From the NCBI RefSeq assembly GCF_003989515.1, contig NZ_RBLU01000006.1, positions 1 through 64,000 on the forward strand: 64,000 bases of DNA. Direction: 5' to 3'. How positions within the stretch are numbered: the stretch's first letter is position 1; every line of letters starts with the position of its first letter. Of this stretch, positions 18,329-27,123 are shown one piece after another. The notes under the pieces are model-generated. The model was not told the origin of the DNA. It saw nothing but the letters and a program-made list of their open reading frames with translations, and ran no database searches. The DNA is from Curtobacterium sp. HSID17257 (GTDB lineage Bacteria; Actinomycetota; Actinomycetes; Actinomycetales; Microbacteriaceae). The position numbers and the translations under genes are program-made.

Positions 18329-19282
18329 CTACTTGATCCCGGAGAAGCCGATGGAGTTGACGATGCGCTTGGCGAAGACGCCGAACAGCACGATCATCGG
18401 GAGCGCGGCGACCAGGGTCGCCGCCATGAGGCCCGCCCAGTCGGTGCCGGACTGCGGGGTCTGCGACTTGAAGACGCCCAGCGCGACCGTGAGCACCCGG
18501 GAGCTGTCCGTGTACGACACCATGAGCGGCCAGAAGTAGTCGTTCCACGCGGTGATGTAGGTGAGGACCGCCAGCGTCGCGATCGGCGCGGAGGCCATCG
18601 GCAGGACGAGCCGGAAGAACACCCGGACCTTCCCGGCGCCGTCGATGAGCGCGGCCTCCTCGACCTCGCGGGAGATGCCGAGGAAGAACTGCCGCAGGAA
18701 GAACACCGCGAAGGGGGTCATCAGCATCGAGGGCAGCGCGATCCCGAGCAGGGTGTCGACCAGACCGAGTGACTTGATCAGGGTGAAGTTCGGCAGGAGC
18801 GTGAAGATCGTGGGGACCATGAGCCCGGCGAGGAACACCCCGAAGACCTTGTCGCGTCCGGGCCACCGCAGCCGGGCGAAGGCGTAGGCGGCGCCGGCGG
18901 AGAAGAACACCTGTCCGACCGTGATCATCGTCGCGGTGACGACCGAGTTGAGCAGGTACTGCCAGAAGTTGATCGCCGCGCCGGAGCCGCCCTGCGCCAG
19001 GGCCTCCTCGGTGGACTGCAGGCCGAACACCCGCTCGAACCCGCCCAGGCTGAAGCCGGTCGGGAGCAGTGAGGTCGGGTCGGTGGAGATCGCCCCGTTC
19101 GACGACAGCGCCGTGCGGAGGATCCAGTAGAAGGGGAACAGGGTCACGGCGATCACGGCGATCATCGCGGTCCAGGCGAGCACCCGTCCGACCGAGGGCT
19201 TCGGGCGCGGGGGCTTCGCGCCGCGTGTGGTGAGGGCGCGCGTGGTGGTGGGTTCGACCACCGGGGGCAGGGTGCTGGTCAT
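18329..19282 (-). CDS. Carbohydrate ABC transporter permease, MalG type
   Basis: 317 aa from ATG at 19282. Six membrane segments, beginning VLAWTAMIAVIAVTLFPFYW after a basic Pro-rich cytoplasmic tail. The ATPase-contact EAA loop is EEAALIDGAGKVRVFFRLVL. This is the usual partner of the MalF-type permease 32 bases upstream. No ATPase gene is nearby, as is common in Actinobacteria where one MsiK-type ATPase serves many importers. Confidence 0.93.
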   Translation of the reverse strand: MTSTLPPVVEPTTTRALTTRGAKPPRPKPSVGRVLAWTAMIAVIAVTLFPFYWILRTALSSNGAISTDPTSLLPTGFSLGGFERVFGLQSTEEALAQGGSGAAINFWQYLLNSVVTATMITVGQVFFSAGAAYAFARLRWPGRDKVFGVFLAGLMVPTIFTLLPNFTLIKSLGLVDTLLGIALPSMLMTPFAVFFLRQFFLGISREVEEAALIDGAGKVRVFFRLVLPMASAPIATLAVLTYITAWNDYFWPLMVSYTDSSRVLTVALGVFKSQTPQSGTDWAGLMAATLVAALPMIVLFGVFAKRIVNSIGFSGIK

Positions 19283-19314
19283 CGTCGACTCGCTTCCGGT
19301 TGCTTCGATGGCCG

Positions 19315-20286
19315 TCAGTCCAGGTCGCTCTCGCCGGAACGCGAGAGCCGGTACTGGACGACCGTGATGATGCTCAGGACGACGAGGAGTGCCACCGAGA
19401 CGGCGGACGCGTACCCGAACTGGAACCGGCCGAAGGCCAGGTTGTAGATGTAGTTCTGCACGACGTTCGTCGCGTTGGCGGGCCCGCCCTGGGTGGTGAT
19501 CGCCACCGTGTCGAACACCTGGAACGACCCGATGATCGTGATGATCAGGACGAGCGACAGGATCGGGCGGAGCAGCGGCACTGTGATGCGCCAGAACATC
19601 TTCCACTCGCTCGCCCCGTCGATGCGGCCCGCCTCGTAGACGCTCTCGGGCAGTGCCTGCAGGCCGGCGAAGATGAGGAGCGCGGTGTAGCCGACGTTCC
19701 GCCAGACGTTGATGAAGGCGATGGTCGGGATGCCCCAGACGTCGCTCTGCAGGAACGGGATGCGACCGACGCCGATCGCCGACAGGACCTCGTTGCCGAT
19801 GCCGAGCTGCGTGTCGAGGATCCAGAGCCAGATGAGCGCCGCGACGACGTTCGACACGAGGTAGGGCGCCAGCACGATGCCCCGCACGAAGGTCGACTGC
19901 GTGAGCCGGTGCATCATGACGGCGATGAAGAGCGCCAGGACCGTCTGGAAGCCGATGTTCAGCACCACGTACTCGACCGTGACGGCCATCGAGTTCCAGA
20001 AGATCGAGTCCTGGACCAGGCGCTCGTAGTTCTGCAGGCCCGTGAAGACCGGCGGGGTGAGCAGGTTGTACGTGGTGAAGCTGAGCCAGATCCCCCGGAT
20101 CGTCGGCCAGAGCAGGAAGACCGCGAAGCCGATCGACGCCGGGGCGATGAACACGAGCGCGAGCCACAGGTCGTTCCGTCGGCGGCGGCGTGGCGTGGTG
20201 GTCCGGGCACGTGCCGGGTCGGCGCTCCGTCCGGTCCGTGGTGGTGCCGTCACCAGGGGTGGTGACAAGGGGCTCTCGGTGGCCAT
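19315..20286 (-). CDS. Carbohydrate ABC transporter permease, MalF type
   Basis: 323 aa. A long cytoplasmic N-terminus, then DLWLALVFIAPASIGFAVFL as segment 1 and five further segments; the EAA loop is YEAGRIDGASEWKMFWRITV. First gene of the ABC operon, divergent from the Gfo/Idh/MocA dehydrogenase gene. It probably imports a sugar acted on by that enzyme. Confidence 0.93.
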   Translation of the reverse strand: MATESPLSPPLVTAPPRTGRSADPARARTTTPRRRRRNDLWLALVFIAPASIGFAVFLLWPTIRGIWLSFTTYNLLTPPVFTGLQNYERLVQDSIFWNSMAVTVEYVVLNIGFQTVLALFIAVMMHRLTQSTFVRGIVLAPYLVSNVVAALIWLWILDTQLGIGNEVLSAIGVGRIPFLQSDVWGIPTIAFINVWRNVGYTALLIFAGLQALPESVYEAGRIDGASEWKMFWRITVPLLRPILSLVLIITIIGSFQVFDTVAITTQGGPANATNVVQNYIYNLAFGRFQFGYASAVSVALLVVLSIITVVQYRLSRSGESDLD

Positions 20287-20337
20287 CGCGACTCCTTCGT
20301 CTGCGGTGGACTGACGTCGGCAGTCCGTGGCCGGGAA

Positions 20338-20406
20338 TCTACACGTGGGGACTCCCCCTCACAAGCATGGAGTCTTTGCGCGCTCCAAGGGGTTGTCACG
20401 TGTAGA
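20338..20406. promoter_or_regulatory. Divergent control region with inverted repeat TCTACACGTG
   Basis: TCTACACGTG (20338-20347) and CACGTGTAGA (20397-20406) are perfect inverted copies 49 bases apart between the ABC operon and the dehydrogenase gene. Each has a CACGTG core. Candidate sites for the LacI-type regulator at 21818, allowing looping; not tested. Confidence 0.55.
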
Positions 20407-20485
20407 ACGCTGTGCCATGCTGGGCCGCGATCGTGACGGAGCGGCCTGCTCGGCGACACGTCCCCCCCACCTCGGAAGGTCACTG

Positions 20486-21718
20486 ATGATCAGCATCGGA
20501 ATGGTCGGAGCCGGCCAGTTCGCGCCCCAGTTCGCCAAGCTCTTCAAGATCCACCCGGACGTCGACCGGGTGTTCGTCACCGACGTCGTCGAGGGGCGTG
20601 CCGAGGACCTCGTCGCCGCCCAGCACCTCGACGGCACGCTCGAGGACTTCGATGCCGTCCTCGCCTCGGACGTCGACGCCGTCGCGATCTTCACGCAGCG
20701 CTGGACGCACGGCCCGCTCGTCGTCCGCGCACTCCGGGCCGGCAAGCACGTCTACTCCGCCGTGCCGATGGCGATCACGGAGGACGAGATCGCCGCGATC
20801 ATCGAGGCCGTCCGCGAGACCGGGCTGACCTACATGATGGGTGAGACGAGCCACTACAACCCGGCCACCGTCTTCGCGCGGAAGCGGGTCGCCGAGGGCG
20901 CCTTCGGCCGGGTGTTCTACGCCGAGGGCGACTACGTCCACGACATGGACCTCGGCTTCTACGCCGCCTACCAGTACAGCGGCGGCGAGCAGTGGAAGCG
21001 CACCGCGAGCTACCCGCCCATGCTCTACCCGACGCACTCGGTCGGTGGTGTCCTCGGCGCGATCCCCGGGCACGCGGTCAGCGTCAGCTGCATCGGCGTC
21101 AAGGACGACCGCGACGACGGGGTCTTCGACAAGGAGGTCAGCCAGTTCGACAACGACTTCTCGAACGCGACCGCCCTCTTCGAGCTCGACAACGGCGGCG
21201 TCGTCCGGATCAACGAGATGCGCCGGGTCGGCTACCCGTCGCACCTCCGCGAGTCCCGCTTCCGGTACTTCGGCACCGAGGCCAGCTTCGAGCAGCTCGC
21301 CACCGTCAGCGTGTGGCAGGACAAGGAGGCCGTGCACGACGTCAGCGACCAGATCGACACCCGCCCGACGATGGAGCTCGACGACCCGCGTCTCGCCGAC
21401 GTCGATCCGGCCCTCCGCGACGCGTTCGTGTCCGGCTACGCCCCCGTGCACGACGTCGACCGGCTGCCGGACGAGTTCGACGGGGTGCCGACCGGACACG
21501 AGGGCAGTCACCACTTCCTGGTCGACGACTTCGTCCGCGCGGTCGTCGACGGGACGCTGCCCCCGGTGAACGCCTGGGTCGCCGCGCGGTACACGCTGCC
21601 CGGCATCGTCGCGCACCGCTCGGCCCTGCAGGGCGGCGTCCGGCTCCCGGTGCCGGACCACGGGGACGCACCCGAACCCGTCACCAGCACCGTCTCGTCT
21701 AGGATCGCGAGCGAGTAA
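20486..21718 (+). CDS. Gfo/Idh/MocA-family oxidoreductase
   Basis: 410 aa from ATG at 20486, with an AAGG ribosome site about 10 bases upstream. The Rossmann start is MISIGMVGAGQFAPQF; GKHVYSAVPMAITEDE is the conserved EKP-loop region (here AVPM rather than EKP), and MGETSHYNPATVFARK follows. C-terminal alpha/beta domain for dimer and substrate. It probably oxidises a sugar or polyol imported by the divergent ABC system; substrate unknown. Followed by a hairpin and the LacI gene. Confidence 0.9.
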   Translation: MISIGMVGAGQFAPQFAKLFKIHPDVDRVFVTDVVEGRAEDLVAAQHLDGTLEDFDAVLASDVDAVAIFTQRWTHGPLVVRALRAGKHVYSAVPMAITEDEIAAIIEAVRETGLTYMMGETSHYNPATVFARKRVAEGAFGRVFYAEGDYVHDMDLGFYAAYQYSGGEQWKRTASYPPMLYPTHSVGGVLGAIPGHAVSVSCIGVKDDRDDGVFDKEVSQFDNDFSNATALFELDNGGVVRINEMRRVGYPSHLRESRFRYFGTEASFEQLATVSVWQDKEAVHDVSDQIDTRPTMELDDPRLADVDPALRDAFVSGYAPVHDVDRLPDEFDGVPTGHEGSHHFLVDDFVRAVVDGTLPPVNAWVAARYTLPGIVAHRSALQGGVRLPVPDHGDAPEPVTSTVSSRIASE

Positions 21719-21728
21719 CCCGCCTCGT

Positions 21729-21769
21729 GCGGCCCGGCCCGGCCCCGTCCCGCGACGGAGCCGGGCCGC
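21729..21769 (+). terminator. Hairpin between dehydrogenase and lacI-type gene
   Basis: 10-bp arms gcggcccggc / gccgggccgc, 10 bases past the dehydrogenase stop. Confidence 0.6.
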
Positions 21770-21817
21770 TCCTGTCGGCCGCGAGCGGTCGACCGACCGA
21801 CCGACGAAGGTGATCCA

Positions 21818-22831
21818 GTGAGCCTGCCGACCAACCCGAGGGCGGTCACCCGCGCGGACGTCGCCCGGTACGCGGGCGTGAGCACCTCGGTCGTCAGCTA
21901 CGTCGTGCACGACGGGCCGCGCCCGGTCGCTGCCGCGACGGCTGCACGGGTGCGCGAGGCGATCCGGGTCCTCGGCTACCGACCGAACGCGAGCGCTCAG
22001 GCGCTCCGGACCGGCTCGTCGAAGATGCTCGGCCTGATCGTGCCCGAGCTCGACAACCCCTTCTGGTCGGAGCTCGCGGTGGCCGTCACGCACGCCGCGG
22101 CCGCCCGGGGGTACGACCTCCTGATCGCGAACAGCGACGGCGACGCCCAGCAGGAGCGGGAGCGACTCCGCACCCTGTCCGCCCGCCAGGTCGACGGCAT
22201 CATCGTGACGAGCATCATGACGCACCCGGACCTGTCGTCGACGACCGACCCCGGCATCCCGATGGTGCTGCTCAACACCTTCTTCGAGGTGCCCGAGTAC
22301 GCGAGCATCGGCGTGGACGCCCTGCGCGGCGCCCGCGAGGGCACGCAGCACCTCATCGACCACGGCTACCGGGAGATCGGGCTCGTCATGGGGCACACCG
22401 GCTCGATGGAACTCCGCGAGCAGGGGTGGATGCAGGCCCTCCGAGCCGCCGGGCTGCCGGACGGTCCGATCGTCCGCTGCTCGTTCGACCGTGCCGGCGG
22501 CTACGAGGCCGGCCTGCGGATGTTCGACGGCGGCACCGGACCACGGGCGGTGTTCGTCAGCTCCGACCTCCAGGCCGTCGGGCTCCTGCGCGCCCTGTAC
22601 GAACTCGGGCTCCGCGCCCCCGACGACGTGGCCGTGGTGTCGTTCGACGGCGTGGCCGAGGCGGACTACACGAACCCGCAGCTCACCGTCGTGCGGCAGC
22701 CCGTCGAGACGATGGCCGCGGCCGCGGTCGACCGGGTGCTCGCGCGGGAGGACCCCGACGACCACCACCTCGACCTGGTGCCGGCGGAACTCGTGCTCGG
22801 CGCGAGCTGCGGCTGCGACGTGCGCCGCTGA
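21818..22831 (+). CDS. LacI-family transcriptional regulator
   Basis: 337 aa, GTG start with a GAAGG site upstream. The HTH is VTRADVARYAGVSTSVVSYV with the hinge helix in ALRTGSSKMLGL; the periplasmic-binding-like body follows (LIVPELDNPFWSELAVAVTH, VSFDGVAEADYTNPQLTVV). Position after the dehydrogenase gene and beside the ABC operon indicates local control of this sugar locus, with a sugar as inducer. Family certain, operator site inferred. Confidence 0.93.
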   Translation: MSLPTNPRAVTRADVARYAGVSTSVVSYVVHDGPRPVAAATAARVREAIRVLGYRPNASAQALRTGSSKMLGLIVPELDNPFWSELAVAVTHAAAARGYDLLIANSDGDAQQERERLRTLSARQVDGIIVTSIMTHPDLSSTTDPGIPMVLLNTFFEVPEYASIGVDALRGAREGTQHLIDHGYREIGLVMGHTGSMELREQGWMQALRAAGLPDGPIVRCSFDRAGGYEAGLRMFDGGTGPRAVFVSSDLQAVGLLRALYELGLRAPDDVAVVSFDGVAEADYTNPQLTVVRQPVETMAAAAVDRVLAREDPDDHHLDLVPAELVLGASCGCDVRR

Positions 22832-22929
22832 CGCTCTACGTCTTGTAGAGTGAGCGCTCGTGCGGCGCCGTGCCGCACTCCCGCCCGACAGCCCGCCAGC
22901 CCGCCAGCCCGACAGGACCCCGCGCTCCG

Positions 22930-24339
22930 ATGCCCGTCACCGCCCCGCCCCCGTCCCGCGGCTGGTTCGCCCAGCTCCTCCTCCGTCTGCACTTCACCGC
23001 CGGGCTCTTCGTCGGCCCCTTCGTCCTGGTGGCCGCGCTCTCCGGTGCCGTCTACGCCCTCGCACCGTCGATCGAGCAGGGCGCGTACCGACAGGAGCTC
23101 ACGGCGCCGTCGACGGCGGCGGCGCTCCCCCTCGCCGACCAGGTCGCCGCCGCCGAGCGGTACGTCGCCCGCCACCACCCGGACGACACCGTCGCCGAGG
23201 TCCGACCGGCCCCGGAGCCCGGCACCACCACGCGCGTGATGTTCACCGAGGAGGGCCTGCTCGAGTCCCAGACCCGCGCGGTGTTCGTCGACCCCGGTGA
23301 CGCCGCGGTGCGCGGAGACCTCCCGGTGTACGGCACGTCGGGCTCGCTCCCCTTCCGCACCTGGATCAGCACCCTGCACCGCAGCCTGTTCCTCGGCGAC
23401 GTCGGGCGGCTCTACAGCGAGACCGCGGCGTCGTGGCTCGGCATCGTGTCGCTCGCCGGCATCGGCCTCTGGGCGTTCCGCATCCGCCGAGCCCGTCGGA
23501 AGCGCGACCTCGTGCTGCCGGACAACCGGGTGACCGGGTACCGACGGACGTTCTCGTGGCACGCGGCGACGGGCGCATGGGTGCTCCTCGGCGCACTGTT
23601 CCTGTCGGCCACGGGCATCACCTGGTCGCACTTCGCGGGCGACAACGTCAGCACGCTCCGCTCGGCGCTCAGCTGGCAGGCACCGACGGTCGACACCGCG
23701 CTCGGCGGCCCGTCGTCGGCAGCGTCGGCTCCGGGCGGCGAGCACGCCGGACACCACGGCGGCGGTGCGATGTCGATGCGCTCGACGACGACCACGCCCG
23801 AGCAGTTCGACGAGGTGCTCGCGGTGGCCCGCGACTCCGGCGTCCGGGCAGCCGAGGTCCGGATCCGCCCGCCGGCGACGGCCGGCACCGCGTGGACGGT
23901 CGAGGAGATCAAGCTCAGCTGGCCGGTGGCGATGAACGCGGTCGCCGTGGACCCGAGCACGATGACGGCGGTGTCCGAGGTCACCTGGGCCGACTACCCG
24001 CTCATGGCGAAGGCCGCGAAGCTCGGCATCAACACGCACATGGGGGCGCTGTTCGGGCTGGCGAACCAGGTCGTGCTGCTCCTGGCGGCACTCGGGATCG
24101 CAGCGATGGTCGTGTTCGGGTACGTCATGTGGTGGCAGCGCCGGCCCGCGGGTGCGCGGGTCGGTCGCGCCCCGGCCGCGGGAGCGCTGGCCCGGGCCCC
24201 GTGGTGGGGCACCGCCGCGGTGGTCGTCGTCGCCGTCGGCCTCGCACTGCTGCTGCCGGTCGTCGGGGTCACCCTGCTCGGGTTCCTGCTGGTCGACGCC
24301 CTCCTCGTCACCTCCGGTCGGCGCAGGGCCCGGCGGTAG
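22930..24339 (+). CDS. PepSY-associated TM-helix membrane protein
   Basis: 469 aa from ATG at 22930. LLLRLHFTAGLFVGPFVLVAA is the first helix with its conserved histidine; RTWISTLHRSLFLGDVGRLY and SWLGIVSLAGIGLWAF follow, then FSWHAATGAWVLLGALFLSATGI, and two C-terminal helices. A histidine-rich loop GEHAGHHGGG lies around residue 280. PepSY_TM proteins are often linked to iron or heme reduction/uptake; the loop could bind metal. Function otherwise unproven. Confidence 0.88.
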   Translation: MPVTAPPPSRGWFAQLLLRLHFTAGLFVGPFVLVAALSGAVYALAPSIEQGAYRQELTAPSTAAALPLADQVAAAERYVARHHPDDTVAEVRPAPEPGTTTRVMFTEEGLLESQTRAVFVDPGDAAVRGDLPVYGTSGSLPFRTWISTLHRSLFLGDVGRLYSETAASWLGIVSLAGIGLWAFRIRRARRKRDLVLPDNRVTGYRRTFSWHAATGAWVLLGALFLSATGITWSHFAGDNVSTLRSALSWQAPTVDTALGGPSSAASAPGGEHAGHHGGGAMSMRSTTTTPEQFDEVLAVARDSGVRAAEVRIRPPATAGTAWTVEEIKLSWPVAMNAVAVDPSTMTAVSEVTWADYPLMAKAAKLGINTHMGALFGLANQVVLLLAALGIAAMVVFGYVMWWQRRPAGARVGRAPAAGALARAPWWGTAAVVVVAVGLALLLPVVGVTLLGFLLVDALLVTSGRRRARR

Positions 24340-24348
24340 CCTGACGGG

Positions 24349-24744
24349 GTGACCGGGGCGAGCACACAGGATCAGCGGGGCTGGCGATCGACGGGTCGGG
24401 CAGCCGTGTACTGGGTCCTGGCGGGACTCGGGGTGCTGGGCGGTGCGGCCACCTGGCTGTTCCTCTACCTCATGACGGAGGAAGCGACGCGCGGTGCGAC
24501 CCCGGACCGCTCCGGCCCGAACCCGAACACCGGCCTCGCGTTCGGCGGCCTCCTGGTGGGGCACGTCGTCGGACTCGTCGTGCTCGTCCTCGCAGCGCAG
24601 TGGGCCCGGCGCGACCCGCGGTCCGCGGCGCGGTTCGCCGCCGTCGCGTTCCTCGCCGACTCACTGCTCGGGCTCGTGCTGTCGCTCCTGACGACGGGAG
24701 GCGCGCTCGTGGCCCCGTGGCCGCAGCGGCCGTACCAGCCCTGA
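24349..24744 (+). CDS. Small membrane protein
   Basis: 131 aa, GTG start 9 bases after the PepSY gene, so likely co-transcribed. Three hydrophobic segments: AVYWVLAGLGVLGGAATWLF, LAFGGLLVGHVVGLVVLVLA and FLADSLLGLVLSLLTTGGAL. No recognisable motif. Ends before a palindromic repeat shared with the convergent hexulose-phosphate synthase gene. Confidence 0.7.
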   Translation: MTGASTQDQRGWRSTGRAAVYWVLAGLGVLGGAATWLFLYLMTEEATRGATPDRSGPNPNTGLAFGGLLVGHVVGLVVLVLAAQWARRDPRSAARFAAVAFLADSLLGLVLSLLTTGGALVAPWPQRPYQP

Positions 24745-24765
24745 GGACGGTCCGGTCAGGACCGG

Positions 24766-24815
24766 TGACGGACGGGAGGCCCGTGGCGGTGTCGCCACGG
24801 GCCTCCCGTCCGTCA
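24766..24815. repeat. Palindromic GGACGGGAGGC repeat, longest copy, likely terminator
   Basis: Perfect 23-bp arms (24766-24788, 24793-24815) with a 4-base loop, beginning tgacggacgggaggcccgtg. Between convergent genes, so it could end both transcripts. Confidence 0.9.
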
Positions 24816-24826
24816 GGTGGTGCGGA

Positions 24827-25465
24827 TCAGGCGGAAGCGGGCTCCGAGATCGCGTCGCGCAGCGCGGACGCGGCGGCAGCCACGTCGTCGGCGCTGTAGA
24901 TCGCGCTGCCGGCGACCGCGATGCGGGCGCCGGACGCCTGCACGGCCTCGATCGTGTCGGTGGTGATGCCGCCGGCGACCGAGAACGAGACGCCCGAGGC
25001 CTCGCCGTCGCGCAGCAGGGTCTCGAAGGTGAAGCCCTCCTCGGCCTGCTCGTCGAGGCCGGCGTGCATCTCGACGAACTCGGCACCGAGCGCGACGACC
25101 TCCTTCGCGCGGGCGGCCTTGTCCGGCACACCGATCAGGTCGACGACGATGCCCTTGCCGTGCGCCTTCGCGGCCTTGACGGCACCGGCGATGGTGGAGT
25201 CGCCCGCGACACCGAGCACGGTGACCAGGTCGGCCCCGGCCGAGAAGGCGATGTCGGCCTCGAGCTCGCCGGCGTCCATCGTCTTGAGGTCGGCGAAGAC
25301 GACCTTGTCCGGGTGCGCCTCCTTGATCGCGGTGATCGCGGAGAGGCCGGCGCTCTTGATCAGCGGGGTGCCGAGCTCGATGACGTCGACGTAGGGCGCG
25401 GCCTTGCCGGCGAGGTCGAGGGCGGCCTCGGTGGTGAGGGTGTCCATGGCGAACTGGAGCTGCAT
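24827..25465 (-). CDS. hxlA: 3-hexulose-6-phosphate synthase
   Basis: 212 aa from ATG at 25465 with an AAGGACACC ribosome site. The OMP-decarboxylase-like barrel has VIELGTPLIKSAG, the catalytic DxKxxD in VFADLKTMDAGE (about residue 60), VDLIGVPDKAARAKE, FVEMHAGLDEQAEEG and AGGITTDTIEAV. It condenses formaldehyde with ribulose 5-phosphate. Encoded 67 bases after the isomerase gene; the pair forms the ribulose monophosphate shunt, used for formaldehyde detoxification or, in reverse, to make ribulose 5-phosphate. Confidence 0.92.
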   Translation of the reverse strand: MQLQFAMDTLTTEAALDLAGKAAPYVDVIELGTPLIKSAGLSAITAIKEAHPDKVVFADLKTMDAGELEADIAFSAGADLVTVLGVAGDSTIAGAVKAAKAHGKGIVVDLIGVPDKAARAKEVVALGAEFVEMHAGLDEQAEEGFTFETLLRDGEASGVSFSVAGGITTDTIEAVQASGARIAVAGSAIYSADDVAAAASALRDAISEPASA

Positions 25466-25532
25466 GGTGGTGTCCTTCCGGTGGTGGTTCGTGGGGGTGT
25501 CGACGGCGCGCTCGGGTGGCGTCACGCTCGAT

Positions 25533-26105
25533 TCACTCGAGGTTGGCGTGCCGCGGCCACAGGTCGTCGGCGGAGTGCCCGCTGCGCTGCCAGAGCGCGT
25601 GGAACAGGGCGTCCCCGAGCAGCGCGACGCCCTGCTCGAACAGGCTGCCGGCGTACTGCGCCGAGGCCGTGCCCGAGCGGTCGGTCTTCGTCGCCGCGGG
25701 GAGCACGAGCGTGGCGTCCGCGACCTCGGACAGCGGCGAGTCGTCCGTCGTGCTCACGGCGAGCACCCGCGCGCCGACGTCCGACGCGGTCCGTGCCGCC
25801 TGCACGATGCCACCCGTCGTGCCCGAGCCGCTCGCGACGAGCAGCAGGTCGCCCTGCCGGATCGCGGGCGTCGTGACCTCGCCGACCACGTGCACGTCGA
25901 GCCCGAGGTGCATCAGGCGCATCGCGGTCATCCGCAGCGCCAGGCCCGAGCGGCCGGCACCGTGGACGAAGACGCGCTCGGTGCCCGTCAGCAGGTCGAG
26001 GGCGCGCTCGAACGGCGCCTGGTCGGCACCGCGGACGGCGGCGATCAGGTCCTGGAGCTCGTCGCCGATCAGCCCGAGGGCGTCGGCGGTCGTCGTGGTG
26101 GCCAT
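25533..26105 (-). CDS. hxlB: 6-phospho-3-hexuloisomerase
   Basis: 190 aa from ATG at 26105. SIS-domain sugar isomerase: RVFVHGAGRSGLALRMTAMR (about residue 45), the phosphate-binding SGSGTTGGIV, and the C-terminal LFEQGVALLGDALFHAL. It converts hexulose 6-phosphate to fructose 6-phosphate. First gene of the hxlB-hxlA unit, facing the HATPase-LuxR regulator over a palindrome. Confidence 0.92.
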   Translation of the reverse strand: MATTTTADALGLIGDELQDLIAAVRGADQAPFERALDLLTGTERVFVHGAGRSGLALRMTAMRLMHLGLDVHVVGEVTTPAIRQGDLLLVASGSGTTGGIVQAARTASDVGARVLAVSTTDDSPLSEVADATLVLPAATKTDRSGTASAQYAGSLFEQGVALLGDALFHALWQRSGHSADDLWPRHANLE

Positions 26106-26161
26106 GGCTCCGATGCTCCTCGCGCGGGGTCGATCGCGCCGCTGCCCGGGCAGGCGGTCTG

Positions 26162-26179
26162 CCCACCCGATCGGGTGGG
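26162..26179. promoter_or_regulatory. Perfect 18-bp palindrome, candidate operator
   Basis: CCCACCCGATCGGGTGGG lies between the divergent hxlB and regulator genes, 37 bases before the regulator start; a further half site gggtggg follows at 26191. Good position for autoregulation. Confidence 0.6.
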
Positions 26180-26216
26180 ACCGTCCGTCCGGGTGGGACG
26201 GGTAGGTTCGGTCCTC

Positions 26217-27044
26217 GTGGAGACGGGACCGGACGCACCAGCCAGCCGGATCGCGGCGTCGGAGCACGCGCGGACGGTCGCGGAGCAGGCCGACCGCCAC
26301 GCGCTGACCCTCGAGTCGGTCCTCGCCGCCCTGCGCGCGAACCGCCTGTCCGACGCCGCTGCCCGCGCCGAGGCAGTCGAGATCGCCTCGGCTGCACTCG
26401 TCGAACTCCGGACCGTGACCGACCGGCAGCGGAGCACGCTGCTCGAGCCCGTCACCGGCGCGTTCTCACGGTTGCGGGCCGACCTCCGCCCGCTCGTCCG
26501 GTTCGGGGACCTCGACGTGCAGTTCGTCGAGCCGCCGGCGACCGGCAGGGCCCTGCCCGGGGACGTCGCACACAGCGCCCGGGCCATCGTCCGGACGGCC
26601 GTGCTCGCCCTGGTCGACGACGGGGTCGCCCGACGGGTCCGCATCCAGTGGGACTGCGACGGGCGCAACCTGCTCATGCAGCTGCGGGACGACGGCGCCG
26701 GCACGCTCGACACCCACGACGACGCCGTCCGGCCGATCGCCGAGCGGGTCGTCGCCCTCGACGGCACGATGCACGTCGACTCCACGCCGGGATGGGGCTC
26801 GACGCTCGACATCTCACTCCCCCTCGATCCCGCACCCGGGGCGGTGGACCTGCCCGACGACAGCGGGCTGACCGACCGGGAGCGCGACGTGCTGCGCCTC
26901 GTGGTGACCGGCGTCGGGAACCGGGAGATCGCCGAGGGGCTCGGGATCAGCCCGAACACGGTGAAGTACCACGTGGCGAACCTGCTCCGGAAGCACGGCG
27001 CCCGCACCCGAGCGGAGCTCGCCGCCCTCGGCGCCCGGCTCTGA
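26217..27044 (+). CDS. LuxR-family regulator with histidine-kinase-like ATPase domain
   Basis: 275 aa, GTG start. The N-terminal helical part is DHp-like, but no phosphorylatable histidine motif stands out. A HATPase_c-like region follows (ALVDDGVARRVRIQ, RDDGAGTLD, and the G2-like TPGWGSTLDISLP at about residues 185-197). The C-terminal HTH is LuxR type: LTDRERDVLRLVVTGVGNRE, IAEGLGISPNTVKYHVANLL. So a kinase-like sensor part and a DNA-binding output are fused in one chain. It faces the hexulose-phosphate genes and probably controls them. Confidence 0.85.
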   Translation: METGPDAPASRIAASEHARTVAEQADRHALTLESVLAALRANRLSDAAARAEAVEIASAALVELRTVTDRQRSTLLEPVTGAFSRLRADLRPLVRFGDLDVQFVEPPATGRALPGDVAHSARAIVRTAVLALVDDGVARRVRIQWDCDGRNLLMQLRDDGAGTLDTHDDAVRPIAERVVALDGTMHVDSTPGWGSTLDISLPLDPAPGAVDLPDDSGLTDRERDVLRLVVTGVGNREIAEGLGISPNTVKYHVANLLRKHGARTRAELAALGARL

Positions 27045-27123
27045 GCCGGGCCGCTGTCGGGGACTCTGAGCGACGATCAGGGCGTGTAAGGAAATGCTTT
27101 ATACGTCCTGATACTCTCCGATC

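Noticed and set aside
18329-20167. One 612-codon frame that would fuse part of the MalF-type gene's antisense-like frame to the MalG-type permease
   Set aside because: The permease begins at 19282 with a normal start; the upstream half is a shifted frame of the MalF-type gene.
20480-22768. 762-codon open frame opposite the dehydrogenase and LacI genes
   Set aside because: Crosses two well-supported genes and their intergenic hairpin; composition of a shadow frame.
24693-24705. gacgggaggcgcg inside the small membrane protein gene, matching the repeat arm
   Set aside because: It is within coding sequence, lacks a second arm, and 13 matching bases in high-GC DNA next to a true copy may be chance.
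27045-27123. Search for a tRNA-Ser(TGA) 3'-end duplicate as the left attachment site
   Set aside because: No match to the tRNA 3' half was found here or at 28321-29026 by eye.
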